DNA of 64,000 nt from Sphingobacterium siyangense (GCF_007830445.1 NZ_VLKR01000001.1:434001-498000); one strand, 5' to 3'. Counted from the first letter of the stretch, positions 54,043 to 62,931 are shown. Notes: a model not told the origin generated them from the letters alone. A program made the numbers and translations.

Positions 54043-55107
54043 TTACCAATCATATTTTAAGCCTTTTACATGATGATGTTTCACTTCAGTACAAATTAAG
54101 TCAGTATCGTTAAAGACAGCCAAATTATATCCCCCCATTTTCATCGCACTTCGATATTCTACCGCATGAAACCCTAATGACTTAATATACCCACAAAGAT
54201 ATTGGGTAGGCAAGTAATCGAGATTAACATCTTGCTTCCGAACTGGTTTTGAAAGTTCTTCTTCAAGTTTTAATAAATAAGATCGAACCAACATAAATTC
54301 CTCAATATCAAACCCACGATCCTGAATTTCAAATGGCCCGTAATCTTCAATATTTTTTAATGAAATGATCTGTAATGGAGCCTTTAACGTAAAACGACCG
54401 ATGCTAATGGACTCGTGCAAAGAAACCCGTGTTTCATAAAAGGTCGTCTCTTCACTTTCAGAAATATATAGATACGGTATACCAACTGGATTGGCTCTGC
54501 CTGGTGTTGTATACAGCTTGGGTGGTTTACCCAGCTCATGGACTTCAAGTGGGCGATCGCTGATCCGCGCTCTATAAAAATCCGTTCCAACAGGATAGGT
54601 TTTCGCAAATCTGCTAAAGGTAGACTCCAGCAACTCAAAATCTAAGGTATTAGCAATAAAAAAACGATTCTCCTCTTTTATCTCGGATGCAAATTTCTCC
54701 CATTGCATACGATGGGAATCGTCCGCCGCCTCACCATTAAGATAGATCTGCAACTCTACTGGTTCCTCAAATAATGAATCCTTAAATCCAACCCAACCTC
54801 GACCAATCTGATTCAGCAATTGTTTGACATCTTTGGATTTTAATTTGGAGCTATCGAACAACTTTGGCCAATAACATATTAAATGTTCATGCATTGAAAC
54901 CGGTTTGTCATCCTTGAGAGATAATGCAGCCGTTGGATGATTGATATAAAGTTCGAAAAGTGCATCAAAGATATCAGATAGTTCCTCACAGGCTATCACA
55001 AAAACATTTTTACTCTCACAAAAATCACAAAGTCCCTTTCCATTGGATTCCGCTTCTATCCTATCCCGCAACCCTTGGTCTGCGAAACAGTTTACACAAC
55101 AATTCAT
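54043..55107 (-). CDS. RES-domain protein with N-terminal HEPN/zinc-ribbon-like domain
   Basis: 354 residues. The N-terminus has a four-cysteine cluster (Cys4, Cys7; Cys27, Cys30 in CDFC), followed by the HEPN/RES N-terminal region (about 40-150). The RES domain (about 175-345) has FYRARISDRP with Arg, GRANPVGIPYLYISESEETT with Glu, and later RSAMKMGGYNLAVF with Ser. Known RES proteins degrade NAD+ as toxins, so it could cause growth arrest. It is third in the leftward operon, 10 bp from sce7725; no Xre antitoxin of the usual partner type is adjacent. Confidence 0.85.
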   Translation of the reverse strand: MNCCVNCFADQGLRDRIEAESNGKGLCDFCESKNVFVIACEELSDIFDALFELYINHPTAALSLKDDKPVSMHEHLICYWPKLFDSSKLKSKDVKQLLNQIGRGWVGFKDSLFEEPVELQIYLNGEAADDSHRMQWEKFASEIKEENRFFIANTLDFELLESTFSRFAKTYPVGTDFYRARISDRPLEVHELGKPPKLYTTPGRANPVGIPYLYISESEETTFYETRVSLHESISIGRFTLKAPLQIISLKNIEDYGPFEIQDRGFDIEEFMLVRSYLLKLEEELSKPVRKQDVNLDYLPTQYLCGYIKSLGFHAVEYRSAMKMGGYNLAVFNDTDLICTEVKHHHVKGLKYDW

Positions 55108-55117
55108 AGCTTTGAGA

Positions 55118-56056
55118 TTAGGAGATTAAGCCTTGGATCAATTCGATGTGGTGCATGATGGAAAGCTTTTTTACAACACCCAGTCCCGAAAAAGATTGCT
55201 GCTGGTAATGTCTATGAAACTCTTTTAATGCTATTGTTTCGGGTATTTTCTTTTCATCAACAAATTGTATTAAGTCCTCTAAGGCTTCAAAATATTTCCT
55301 TGCTGGATCGGATGCATCATCATTTGATTTAGAAACAAAGTGTGCGATACGGATATCCTCGTCTCCATCCAATTTAAAGGTTAGATGTATGGCGACAGCA
55401 TAAGCAGGACCTCCGCCCTCACTGTAAGCGCTTCCGATGGATAGGTAATCTGAAAAAGCAATGCATCCCTCATCGGGATAGTAAAGGTAATCAGTTGAAA
55501 ATACTTCTTCTTTTATCGCAATATAATCCGTATTCTTTGTAAGTTTATTGAAATTATCACTTAATAACGCTCTGTTATCATACTTCCGCTTAAGACCAAA
55601 AAGATTGTTTATATGAATGGTATTAAAAAGGCAGGCCGTATTCTTTGTAAAATCGCTTAAAGATTGAATATCATTCGTTTTATTAAGATGAACCAATGCA
55701 TAACCGTTATCGGAAAAGCCTCTTTGCATAATGCTTTCTTGTGGAAAAGCACTATCGTGATCCGTCTTAATTAAATAGGTCGGTATAATGGATGTGACGC
55801 CTAGATCTTTTAGTTCTTCAATTAAAGTAAAAATGGATTCACTGTCACCTTTTAATTCTCCATGCTCAGTATTTACCACCAACTGTACACGGATATTAGC
55901 CCCGCTTAAAGCTTTAAGTGCTGTCCTTAGCGATGAGGTATTCTTCTTTACAGCTTCAATAATAGGAATGATCTTCTCTGGGTTTAATGGAAGCCCTACA
56001 AGTTCACGTAATGCAATTAACTCAAATTGCTTACCTCGGAGATAAGGGAAATACAT
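55118..56056 (-). CDS. sce7725-family protein
   Basis: 312 residues recognised from the opening YFPYLRGKQFELIALRELVG and KIIPIIEAVKKNTSSLRTAL, the hallmark of sce7725, with similarity in style to beta-protein (TIM-barrel-like) families. It has no signal peptide or membrane segment. A conserved middle (GYALVHLNKTNDIQSLSDF) is followed by ALLSDNFNKLTKN. It is co-directional, 7 bp from sce7726 and 10 bp from the RES gene. Its biochemical role is unknown. Confidence 0.85.
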   Translation of the reverse strand: MYFPYLRGKQFELIALRELVGLPLNPEKIIPIIEAVKKNTSSLRTALKALSGANIRVQLVVNTEHGELKGDSESIFTLIEELKDLGVTSIIPTYLIKTDHDSAFPQESIMQRGFSDNGYALVHLNKTNDIQSLSDFTKNTACLFNTIHINNLFGLKRKYDNRALLSDNFNKLTKNTDYIAIKEEVFSTDYLYYPDEGCIAFSDYLSIGSAYSEGGGPAYAVAIHLTFKLDGDEDIRIAHFVSKSNDDASDPARKYFEALEDLIQFVDEKKIPETIALKEFHRHYQQQSFSGLGVVKKLSIMHHIELIQGLIS

Positions 56057-56063
56057 AAGCGCT

Positions 56064-56954
56064 TTATAATAATAGGTTCTTACTTAGATTATTAATCATA
56101 GTAAGATACGACTTTTTATCGTATTTCGCCTGATAAAAAGAGAAGTTTACAAATGAAGGTACATCGCCAAGAGTCAAGTATAAATTGGTTTGTAGATCAA
56201 TACGACTTTTTAGGATATGGCAATACATTGCTTGGACTTCTTCAACTGGTAGCTCCGCTAATATTTCCAGACATGCCCGATAATAAAATACTGGTGTGAC
56301 GTCAGGTAAAAACCCTACCAGTTCTTTTATAAGCCGGCTATATTCAGGTTTTCGCAAGGACGACATCATATAGCTGGCATCAAGAGAAGCTGTGTATTTG
56401 ACAGCAGCACGATATTCAGAAACCTCTCCCTCTTCTGTATAAATCAATACGCCTACGTAAGCAGGAAGTATCCGAAGATATTTGTTTAGCAAGGAAACGT
56501 GCGTAAATAGGTAAACCTCGGTAAAAGCTCGGTAATAATCGTTCAATTGGCTTTCTAAGCGTTCGGGGGAATCCAGCTCGGTCTTTATTTCAAAAACCTT
56601 ATTTATTCCGTTGACAAGCACCGTATCAGCAATGGACTGACCAACACGAAACTCATTGAGTAGAATTGTGTCATCCAAGGAATAGTTTTTCAAGACATAC
56701 TCATTGAGCAACTTATTCTTGTAGATATATTCGTGCCTATAATTTTGTTCAAGGATATGATAAGAATGTGCGATTAAATCCCCTAATTGGTTGGGTTTAT
56801 TTCCAACCATCTCATTCCACCCCACATACTTTTTCATCTTCCTGATATAAGAAGACTGATTGGTACTGCTTGAAAGCTTCTTAAATGACGCATGAGACAC
56901 CAAAGAAGCCAATTCTCGCAAGTTCGCTTTGTCGTATGTGAGATCGGATTGCAT
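56064..56954 (-). CDS. sce7726-family protein with PD-(D/E)xK-like nuclease pattern
   Basis: 296 residues, usually found next to sce7725. Residues 101-136 read as a PD-(D/E)xK-type core: Glu101 in LLNEFRVGQS, Asp110 in SIADTVLVNG, and Glu122-x-Lys124 in VFEIKTELDS, with Gln136 following. Nothing else in the protein is recognisable (LASLVSHASFKKLSSSTNQS; SYIRKMKKYVGWNEMVGNKP). A nuclease role is inferred from this pattern. It starts the three-gene leftward operon. Confidence 0.8.
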   Translation of the reverse strand: MQSDLTYDKANLRELASLVSHASFKKLSSSTNQSSYIRKMKKYVGWNEMVGNKPNQLGDLIAHSYHILEQNYRHEYIYKNKLLNEYVLKNYSLDDTILLNEFRVGQSIADTVLVNGINKVFEIKTELDSPERLESQLNDYYRAFTEVYLFTHVSLLNKYLRILPAYVGVLIYTEEGEVSEYRAAVKYTASLDASYMMSSLRKPEYSRLIKELVGFLPDVTPVFYYRACLEILAELPVEEVQAMYCHILKSRIDLQTNLYLTLGDVPSFVNFSFYQAKYDKKSYLTMINNLSKNLLL

Positions 56955-57012
56955 ATAGCAAATTTAAAAACTTATCGCGACTTAACGAAAATGATATGTG
57001 GTGATTTATTAT

Positions 57013-57046
57013 TTGAAGAAGTAAAAAGGATTTTTCGCTACCTTTG
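57013..57046 (+). promoter_or_regulatory. Bacteroidota promoter of the 400-residue secreted protein
   Basis: TTTG (57012-57015) and -7 box TACCTTTG (57039-57046), about 23 bp apart, 26 bp before the start codon. Slightly wide spacing but a perfect -7 box. Confidence 0.55.
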
Positions 57047-57072
57047 TTTTTAATATTAACCTTAGAAAAAAA

Positions 57073-58275
57073 ATGAAATTCAGAAGAGTATGTTTAAGAA
57101 GCATGCTATTGTTAGGGATTGGCCTATCAAGCTATTTTCCTGCGATGGCACAGTATAATAAAATCGATTATGACAATAGCAATTACCCCGAATTAGTCAT
57201 TGAACAAATTGATCAATACGATTATAGTACTGTCGTACATTTTTCATACACAAGCATTACATCTCTAGAATTAAATGGATCTGAGGATATACAACTTATT
57301 TCCAACGGAAAGGCAAAAAAATTATTGAACAGCTATAATCTCCCGCTGGATGAAAAGAAACATTTATTTAACGATTCTGGTGAAAAGTTAAATTTTTCAC
57401 TTGAATTTGAAAAAATAGATAATGTTAACGATGCCTTTTCTGTCCAAAGCGCAACGATTAAGAAATTCAACCTTCCTCATTTAAAGGTTGATAGTTCACA
57501 ATCAACAGAGTTTTTAAATGTTGATGCATTCATCAGTAAAACACCTTCGAGAGAATTTTACATCTTCTACAATGAAGGCTCCCCGGTACTACGGTATGCA
57601 TACAAAGGAATGATTATCGCGATTAAATTGGCCATTGAAGAAAACTATGGGAAATTTTTTCAGCCACAGATTTTTGTGCAAAATTACAACAAGAAAGATA
57701 TCTTGGTAGATCCATCCAAAATATATGCTCAATATGAAGTGAAATCCAAATTCTTTACTGCTCCAATTTTTGACTATAAAAAATACCTATCTATGGTCAA
57801 GAAAATCCAAAAGAGTGAGATGTTTTGGAATGGACTATCTGAGGGGCTTGCAGCTGTTGCAGCTGGATATTCTTTTATATCTTCTAACTCGAACACATAT
57901 GTAACTGCTAATGGTCGCTCCCTTAATTATGGATTTTTCGGGAATAATATGTACACTGGGACTAATTCTACGTCCATAACAGGTTCCATAAATACAAAAT
58001 CAAATTCGACAGTATTTAATGGTGGTAACGCTTATATAGCCGCTCAATACGCCCGCCAAAACTTAGAAAGTTTGAAAGCAAAACAGGTTGATCGGCTTAC
58101 GTCTATTCAAAATGGCTATATAAAGATGAACACAATATTCCCAAACAGTGAATATAGTGGTTATTGTAATATTCCGTTTAGATTAGACATTAACTCATTT
58201 TTGATGAAAGTTGAAATTAATGGTAGCGATTTCTTCTTTGAGTGGGACAATGATAAATTAAATTCAATGCTTTAG
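57073..58275 (+). CDS. Secreted hypothetical protein
   Basis: 400 residues. A signal peptide (MLLLGIGLSSYFPAMAQ) directs export. The body is rich in Asn, Ser and aromatic residues with a Gly/Ala stretch near 255-270 (LSEGLAAVAAGYSFISS) that may be a membrane helix, then low-complexity NTYVTANGRSLNYGF. I recognise no family. It lies divergent to the sce7726 operon and may belong to the same cassette. Confidence 0.7.
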   Translation: MKFRRVCLRSMLLLGIGLSSYFPAMAQYNKIDYDNSNYPELVIEQIDQYDYSTVVHFSYTSITSLELNGSEDIQLISNGKAKKLLNSYNLPLDEKKHLFNDSGEKLNFSLEFEKIDNVNDAFSVQSATIKKFNLPHLKVDSSQSTEFLNVDAFISKTPSREFYIFYNEGSPVLRYAYKGMIIAIKLAIEENYGKFFQPQIFVQNYNKKDILVDPSKIYAQYEVKSKFFTAPIFDYKKYLSMVKKIQKSEMFWNGLSEGLAAVAAGYSFISSNSNTYVTANGRSLNYGFFGNNMYTGTNSTSITGSINTKSNSTVFNGGNAYIAAQYARQNLESLKAKQVDRLTSIQNGYIKMNTIFPNSEYSGYCNIPFRLDINSFLMKVEINGSDFFFEWDNDKLNSML

Positions 58276-58383
58276 GAACTCGTAGGATTGTTATTGGTTT
58301 GGCTAATTGCTATTTACTATTTTAATCTTATAAGTCCTCAGTATAAACCTGTTGAAGCATTTAGCTCAGTTTTATATACCAAC

Positions 58384-58701
58384 ATGATGAAAAAAATACT
58401 ATTCGCTATATTATCAATCCTGACGTTATCTCTAAGTGCGCAAAACAAATATGCGACAACGACGGATGGAAAGACGGTATTATTAAAAAGCGACGGAACC
58501 TGGGAATATGTAAAAGACAAATCTACATCATCAAATATTAATCAATTTAAAAGTACGAGCTCCTCCCCTTCCTCGCGCAGAACAAATACTTCTAAAAGTA
58601 GTTCTTCTTCCAGAAATTATATCCGCGGCCCTCGTGGAGGCTGTTATTATATCAACTCCAATGGCAACAAGACTTATGTCGACAGAAGCATGTGTAATTG
58701 A
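58384..58701 (+). CDS. Exported protein with C-terminal PBCV-type basic adaptor domain
   Basis: 105 residues from MMKKILFAIL; an upstream ATG at 58288 adds residues before the signal peptide and is not chosen. Signal peptide to LSLSAQ, then TDGKTVLLKSDGTWEYVKD (common in Bacteroidota exported proteins), a Ser/Thr-rich linker (KSTSSSPSSRRTNTSKSSSS), and a C-terminal GPRGGCYYINSNGNKTYVDR that matches the PBCV basic adaptor pattern first noted in chlorovirus proteins. Role unknown. Confidence 0.75.
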   Translation: MMKKILFAILSILTLSLSAQNKYATTTDGKTVLLKSDGTWEYVKDKSTSSNINQFKSTSSSPSSRRTNTSKSSSSSRNYIRGPRGGCYYINSNGNKTYVDRSMCN

Positions 58702-58714
58702 TTAGGCAAACAAG

Positions 58715-59173
58715 ATGACTATTAGGGCTATTCTCATCATATGCATATATTTATTTATATCCTGTAAATCGGACGTAAATAAAAGATACTACGTCGACTC
58801 TAACGACGATAACCCAAATTCTTTTTATGAAAAGTCTGAACAGCAGAACATCCTCGAGGTCGAGAAAGATGATGACGGATATGAATACAAGGACGGAATG
58901 TACTGTGCATCCGTAGAATACTATAATCCAAATACAGGAACTAATAGTACATATACCTTAAATATTGAGGTGGAAAGTGACAACTTAGTTATTATACATT
59001 GGCCAAATGGTGGTTGGCTGGACGAGTCTCATTTTATATCGGAAGACATTTCTAGTGGCACCTGTTCGTTTACAAGCGATAAAGGCTATGAGTATAATGT
59101 AACTATTTTAGGTAAAAATTGCCAGTTCACGGATAGCTCGATATCTGAGACCTTAATGAAGAACAAGAAATAG
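58715..59173 (+). CDS. Lipoprotein of unknown function
   Basis: 152 residues. A signal peptide ends with lipobox FISCKSD, so Cys17 should be acylated. An acidic N-terminal linker (EKDDDGYEYKDGMYC) and a beta-rich body (TNSTYTLNIEVESDNLVIIH) follow. It is 13 bp downstream of the basic-adaptor gene and co-directional. No family recognised. Confidence 0.65.
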   Translation: MTIRAILIICIYLFISCKSDVNKRYYVDSNDDNPNSFYEKSEQQNILEVEKDDDGYEYKDGMYCASVEYYNPNTGTNSTYTLNIEVESDNLVIIHWPNGGWLDESHFISEDISSGTCSFTSDKGYEYNVTILGKNCQFTDSSISETLMKNKK

Positions 59174-59221
59174 ATATTGAAGATGAAGTACAGCCTGATG
59201 AAGAAATAGAATAATGTCGCT

Positions 59222-59237
59222 TTACGGTATTCCGTAA
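59222..59237. promoter_or_regulatory. Palindrome TTACGG-N4-CCGTAA before the 277-residue gene
   Basis: TTACGGTATTCCGTAA lies 54 bp upstream of the next start codon, with TACTTTAT 17 bp downstream as a possible -7 box. It is the second copy of the TACGG-N4-CCGTA motif. Confidence 0.45.
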
Positions 59238-59291
59238 CATGAATATCTGTCAATACTTTATTTTCGAAATCTACTAAAATATTAACGTTAT

Positions 59292-60125
59292 ATGCAGCAT
59301 AACATGACCAATTTTGATATCGATAAGATTGTTAATTATTTAAAGCCTTTGTGTGGCCATTTAAATGAACTTTACAACTGGAATGCAAATCTAACAGCAC
59401 TAATTCCTCTGCAAATACTGACGCAAGAAATGGTAGATGAACTAAATAGTAAAAGTTTCTATGAAAAAGAAATAACACTAAAAGCTATCTTGCGCCCGCA
59501 TTTAATTGATGCTCATACCAATGACACCATATTGTTTGAAAAGTTGACAATGTGGATTATTAAAGAATGGGGTGGAATTAAAGCCGCAAATGAAGAAAGT
59601 ACCAAACTATTATTACAGGAATTTCTCAAAAATCGAGTAGCCAAATTTGACCGTATTGCGAGTATCTCAAAAGTTGCCGCATATATGTTCCCCGAAGAAT
59701 GCATTATTTATGATTCTCGTGTTGCTTACTCCCTAAATTGGATATTGCTCTCTCAAAATGCGGGTCATAAATTTTTTCCAATCCCAGAAGGCCGCAATTC
59801 TAAAATGTCCGCTTTCAATATGGATACGCTTATCCGACTAAAATATGTACATAAATATGTTGCTCCAGACAAAATATCGCTAAGCAACAAAAAGTATATT
59901 AGCAAAATAGACGGCGAGTTATATATCAGTAAAGAACGAGCATACCAAACACTCAATTTCCTCATTAAAGAGATAGCAAAAAGACTTTGGGTTGGACAAA
60001 AGGAGAAATGCGACCAACTTTTTTTTACCGAAATGCTCTTATTCTCCATTGCCGATCGAGAAGTATTTTTGGATATAACAAAACATTTCTCCGAAGATCC
60101 ATACACCTCTCATCAACGATTATAG
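59292..60125 (+). CDS. Hypothetical protein
   Basis: 277 residues, soluble, helical. A conserved-looking core is RIASISKVAAYMFPEECIIY and DSRVAYSLNWILLSQNAGHK. I do not recognise a family. It is headed by the palindrome at 59222 and ends 41 bp before a strong bidirectional terminator, so it is a separate transcription unit. A role linked to the cassette is a guess. Confidence 0.65.
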   Translation: MQHNMTNFDIDKIVNYLKPLCGHLNELYNWNANLTALIPLQILTQEMVDELNSKSFYEKEITLKAILRPHLIDAHTNDTILFEKLTMWIIKEWGGIKAANEESTKLLLQEFLKNRVAKFDRIASISKVAAYMFPEECIIYDSRVAYSLNWILLSQNAGHKFFPIPEGRNSKMSAFNMDTLIRLKYVHKYVAPDKISLSNKKYISKIDGELYISKERAYQTLNFLIKEIAKRLWVGQKEKCDQLFFTEMLLFSIADREVFLDITKHFSEDPYTSHQRL

Positions 60126-60166
60126 AGCTTTCATTTCAGTAGGCGTTAAGATCCTTACAATATTTA

Positions 60167-60200
60167 AATACACAATGCAAATAACTTTGCATTGTGTATT
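60167..60200. terminator. Bidirectional terminator
   Basis: AATACACAATGCAAA (60167-60181) and TTTGCATTGTGTATT (60186-60200) form a 15-bp perfect stem with a TAAC loop between the convergent 59292 gene and the small leftward gene at 60212. Confidence 0.8.
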
Positions 60201-60211
60201 ATGAAAAAATA

Positions 60212-60346
60212 CTACTTCTTCCCTTGTTGTCTTTTTGGAGGAGGTAAAGAAGGCGTATTGCCTGGAGTTTCTTTGTTGTCTCTTTGGCGTCTGTCTGGTT
60301 TGCCTGTCGATTCGGCAATTCTTTTTGGTCCTGGTTTTAGTGCCAT
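60212..60346 (-). CDS. Small basic protein (44 residues)
   Basis: An ORF of 44 codons from the ATG at 60346: MALKPGPKRIAESTGKPDRR and a Pro-rich end LPPPKRQQGKK. The composition (Lys, Arg, Pro, Gln) looks like a disordered, nucleic-acid-binding peptide. It lies between a perfect terminator and a SHOCT gene. Translation is plausible but unproven. Confidence 0.45.
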   Translation of the reverse strand: MALKPGPKRIAESTGKPDRRQRDNKETPGNTPSLPPPKRQQGKK

Positions 60347-60402
60347 AATTTTGAAATTTATTTATAAAGTATGTTTATTAATAGCCGCATATTTCTAATA
60401 GT

Positions 60403-60999
60403 CTATGACCTGCTATAGACTTCAAAAATATCGTAATAAGCAGCTTCATCTTTGATAGTTTTAAGATATACGGTCTTTTCGCTTGCGAATACTGATTTAG
60501 GACTAATCACCACTTTCACGTCATCTGTCTGTACATTGAAATCTATTGCATCATTCTTACTCCAAGGTAAAGTAACGAAACCTCCTATATCCCCCACCCT
60601 TACCATAAGTGTTCTTGACATACTTGGAGTCTGCGAGCAATATAAGGCAAGTACCGTTTTCTTAATAGGGGCATTTCGTCTTAAATTCTCTTTTTCCGAC
60701 TCGAACTCCTCTCTGCTAATCAGACCGGAGTCCAACAATGTCTTAAGTTTAAATAACTCATCTGTAAATGATTTATGACCAACGTTTAAGATGCCATCGG
60801 TTTGCTTTTTTGCATGTGAAAGCAATTCCGTTTCAAATCTGAGTTGCTCGTCTGATTTAGACACCAGCGTAAAAATGAGTCCAATAACCGGAGATAGGAA
60901 TAATGAAAGAAAGAATGCTCCGGCAAAACCTATATTTCTATTAACACCAATAGCTTCCACTGCTAACGAAAAGATAATCCATCCTAAAAATATTTCCAT
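60403..60999 (-). CDS. SHOCT-domain membrane protein
   Basis: 198 residues. Two hydrophobic segments in the first 45 residues (FLGWIIFSLAVEAIGV; FAGAFFLSLFLSPVIGLIFT) anchor it. A SHOCT motif is at about 90-115 (LFKLKTLLDSGLISREEFES). The remainder is soluble (PSMSRTLMVRVGDIGGFVTL). SHOCT helices often mediate oligomerisation; function unknown. It is divergent from 61142, with the palindrome at 61058 between them. Confidence 0.8.
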   Translation of the reverse strand: MEIFLGWIIFSLAVEAIGVNRNIGFAGAFFLSLFLSPVIGLIFTLVSKSDEQLRFETELLSHAKKQTDGILNVGHKSFTDELFKLKTLLDSGLISREEFESEKENLRRNAPIKKTVLALYCSQTPSMSRTLMVRVGDIGGFVTLPWSKNDAIDFNVQTDDVKVVISPKSVFASEKTVYLKTIKDEAAYYDIFEVYSRS

Positions 61000-61057
61000 T
61001 GTCTATGTTCTTTATAATAACTTGAAGCAAAACTAAGGCTTGTTTAAAATGAAATAA

Positions 61058-61071
61058 TACGGGAACCCGTA
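61058..61071. promoter_or_regulatory. Palindrome TACGG-N4-CCGTA between divergent genes
   Basis: TACGGGAACCCGTA lies 59 bp upstream of the SHOCT gene start (leftward) and 71 bp upstream of the gene at 61142. Third copy of the motif. Confidence 0.45.
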
Positions 61072-61141
61072 AGGAGAAAGTAAAAGAAAAGCTGAGATTT
61101 GCTAGTAGATTCTATTTAATCTTAGAACCAACTGCAACAAC

Positions 61142-61369
61142 ATGGCGCAAAGAAAACCTTATAATCCGAATACGAAATATGGTCGTCGCAAATTAAGGGA
61201 AGATCATTACCGTCGAGTGGCAAATATGACGGACGACGAAAGAAGTAAACTAGAAGCCAATACTTTTGGATGTTTGCTAATGTTTATCATCATAGGTGGT
61301 TTAATTGTATTTTTTCTTTTTGGCGGAGATGGACTTATGAGATGGCTTGGTGGAAAACACCCCTATTAA
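61142..61369 (+). CDS. Small membrane protein
   Basis: 75 residues. A basic N-terminus (AQRKPYNPNTKYGRRKLRED) is followed by one transmembrane helix (CLLMFIIIGGLIVFFLFGG) and a short tail. Family unknown. Clean start and stop and its own upstream palindrome support it as a gene. Confidence 0.6.
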   Translation: MAQRKPYNPNTKYGRRKLREDHYRRVANMTDDERSKLEANTFGCLLMFIIIGGLIVFFLFGGDGLMRWLGGKHPY

Positions 61370-61473
61370 AACAGTTCATTTAAACTTTAAATAGCTTAGA
61401 GTACAGGAAATCTTAGCTTGTTTAAAATCGCAAACAGGAAATTTAACCAAAGCACATATTAAAGAATACTACG

Positions 61474-62193
61474 ATGATAAGATTTTTATTCACATCCCTG
61501 AGTGCAACAATACTTTTTGCTAGCTGTCTAAATTCAGAAACAACTGAGTCTACTGAGTTGACAGACACAACTAATGATGAAATAAGTATAGCGGCCCCCA
61601 CTAAACTAAGCGGATACACAGTATCACCACCAACCATTTCTAGAACACCGACAAAAACCTTATATAGAGCCGACATCGTATTAAAGGGTGACGATGGATT
61701 AAATGATGAAAACAATAAACAGCTTCTACTCCATCTTTATGATTCTATAAAGAATAGTGATGCAAGCCCAAATGCAGTCAGTCTATTTCTATTTCAAACG
61801 GAAGAGCACAGTCAAAGTGGTATGGGACAATGGGTCGCAAGGCTTTCAAAGGCTAAAAACGATGATGAACCTACCGTAGCTGCACAGCATTTTAAAATTC
61901 CTCCTCCGGAAAATGCACCATCCTATCGCAAATCACTTACACTTGAAATTCGAAAAGAGATATTTAAGGAGATTATCCAGGCAGAGGACAGGTCGATGCA
62001 AGAGGCCGAAAGAAAGTATCCATTGACGAGCTTTAGCAACGCAGAGAAGAATTATAGTTATCAGCATCAACTGGCAAAAAAGTTCAAGGCCGAGATTCAA
62101 AGAAAATTTAAAGTAGACCAGAAAACACTTAAAACAATATCGTTGGAAGGATTGGAATATAATTGGCCTATGCCAAAATATTCGAAAGACTAA
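61474..62193 (+). CDS. Lipoprotein of unknown function
   Basis: 239 residues. The signal peptide ends with lipobox LFASCLNSE (Cys18). A Thr/Ser/Glu-rich linker (TTESTELTDTTNDEISIA) precedes a soluble domain rich in charge (KKFKAEIQRKFKVDQKTLKT). No family recognised. It stands alone after the small membrane protein. Confidence 0.65.
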   Translation: MIRFLFTSLSATILFASCLNSETTESTELTDTTNDEISIAAPTKLSGYTVSPPTISRTPTKTLYRADIVLKGDDGLNDENNKQLLLHLYDSIKNSDASPNAVSLFLFQTEEHSQSGMGQWVARLSKAKNDDEPTVAAQHFKIPPPENAPSYRKSLTLEIRKEIFKEIIQAEDRSMQEAERKYPLTSFSNAEKNYSYQHQLAKKFKAEIQRKFKVDQKTLKTISLEGLEYNWPMPKYSKD

Positions 62194-62283
62194 CAATAGA
62201 TATTAAACAAGGTACGACGTTCTATCATGGCATTGTACTTTTCAATCGGGCAAGGTTAATACCCAAGCCTAATATACATTATT

Positions 62284-62388
62284 TATGCTGAATTAATATG
62301 TTTACAGATATTAACTTTCAAGATTATCACAAACTGTAAGGCTAAGATATGGGTTTGAAAGTAGGATTGGTTACGGGAAACCGTAGCT
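62284..62388. repeat. Partial third copy of the dispersed repeat
   Basis: Matches the last ~105 bp of the flanking direct repeats (53901-54003 and 63829-63930), including TATGCTGAATTA and GTAGGATTGGTTACGGGAAA. It holds the fourth TACGG-N4-CCGTA palindrome (62372-62385). Here the palindrome is perfect; in the two larger copies it is degraded. Confidence 0.8.
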
Positions 62389-62931
62389 GATTTATTCGAC
62401 CGTTTTAAGAAGGTAAAAATTAAAAAAAAGCCTCCCTTATAACCGTTAAGGGAGGCAATTTTGGCTAGATGTCCGCTTGGGCTAGATGTTAGCCGGCTTT
62501 GGGCGTTCATCTATCGTAAAGATCATGAGATTAGTTGAGATAATTGTTGTTCATTTCTTATAAAATGTTGTTCAAAATTCCTATCTAATACTAATTTAAT
62601 TCCAAAAGGCTATTTTCACTTCATCAAATATATGATCAGTTTCACCTACACTCCAGATCAACCCTCTCTTCGATAATGACAAGCATCTTTTATCAAAAGT
62701 TCTTCCATGATCATCCACACCTGATCTGTCAACGTAAAATATTTTTGGTGCTTAGATCATCTATAGTCAAATATCCGGTAACAGAAAACTTTTTGATAGC
62801 TAGTACGCCTTACTCAACAGCTAGAAATAATTTTTTTAAAACCAAACAGGATTCGATATTGTATTAATAGTACTTTTCAAAAATAGGTTGTAACTAGGAA
62901 GCCTTGAGATCCTCCCAGACTCAAGGTTTTT
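62389..62931. other. Gap with terminator but no confident gene
   Basis: Contains the hairpin at 62430-62456. A frame at 62676-62867 looks spurious. On minus, a broken frame reads YFTLTDQVWMIMEELL and might be a remnant of a helical protein, too short to name. Nothing else seen. Confidence 0.35.
62430..62456 (-). terminator. Strong hairpin, probable terminator
   Basis: GCCTCCCTTA (62430-62439) and TAAGGGAGGC (62447-62456) form a 10-bp perfect stem. On minus it is followed by a run of T, so it ends transcripts coming leftward from the 63-kb genes. Confidence 0.7.
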
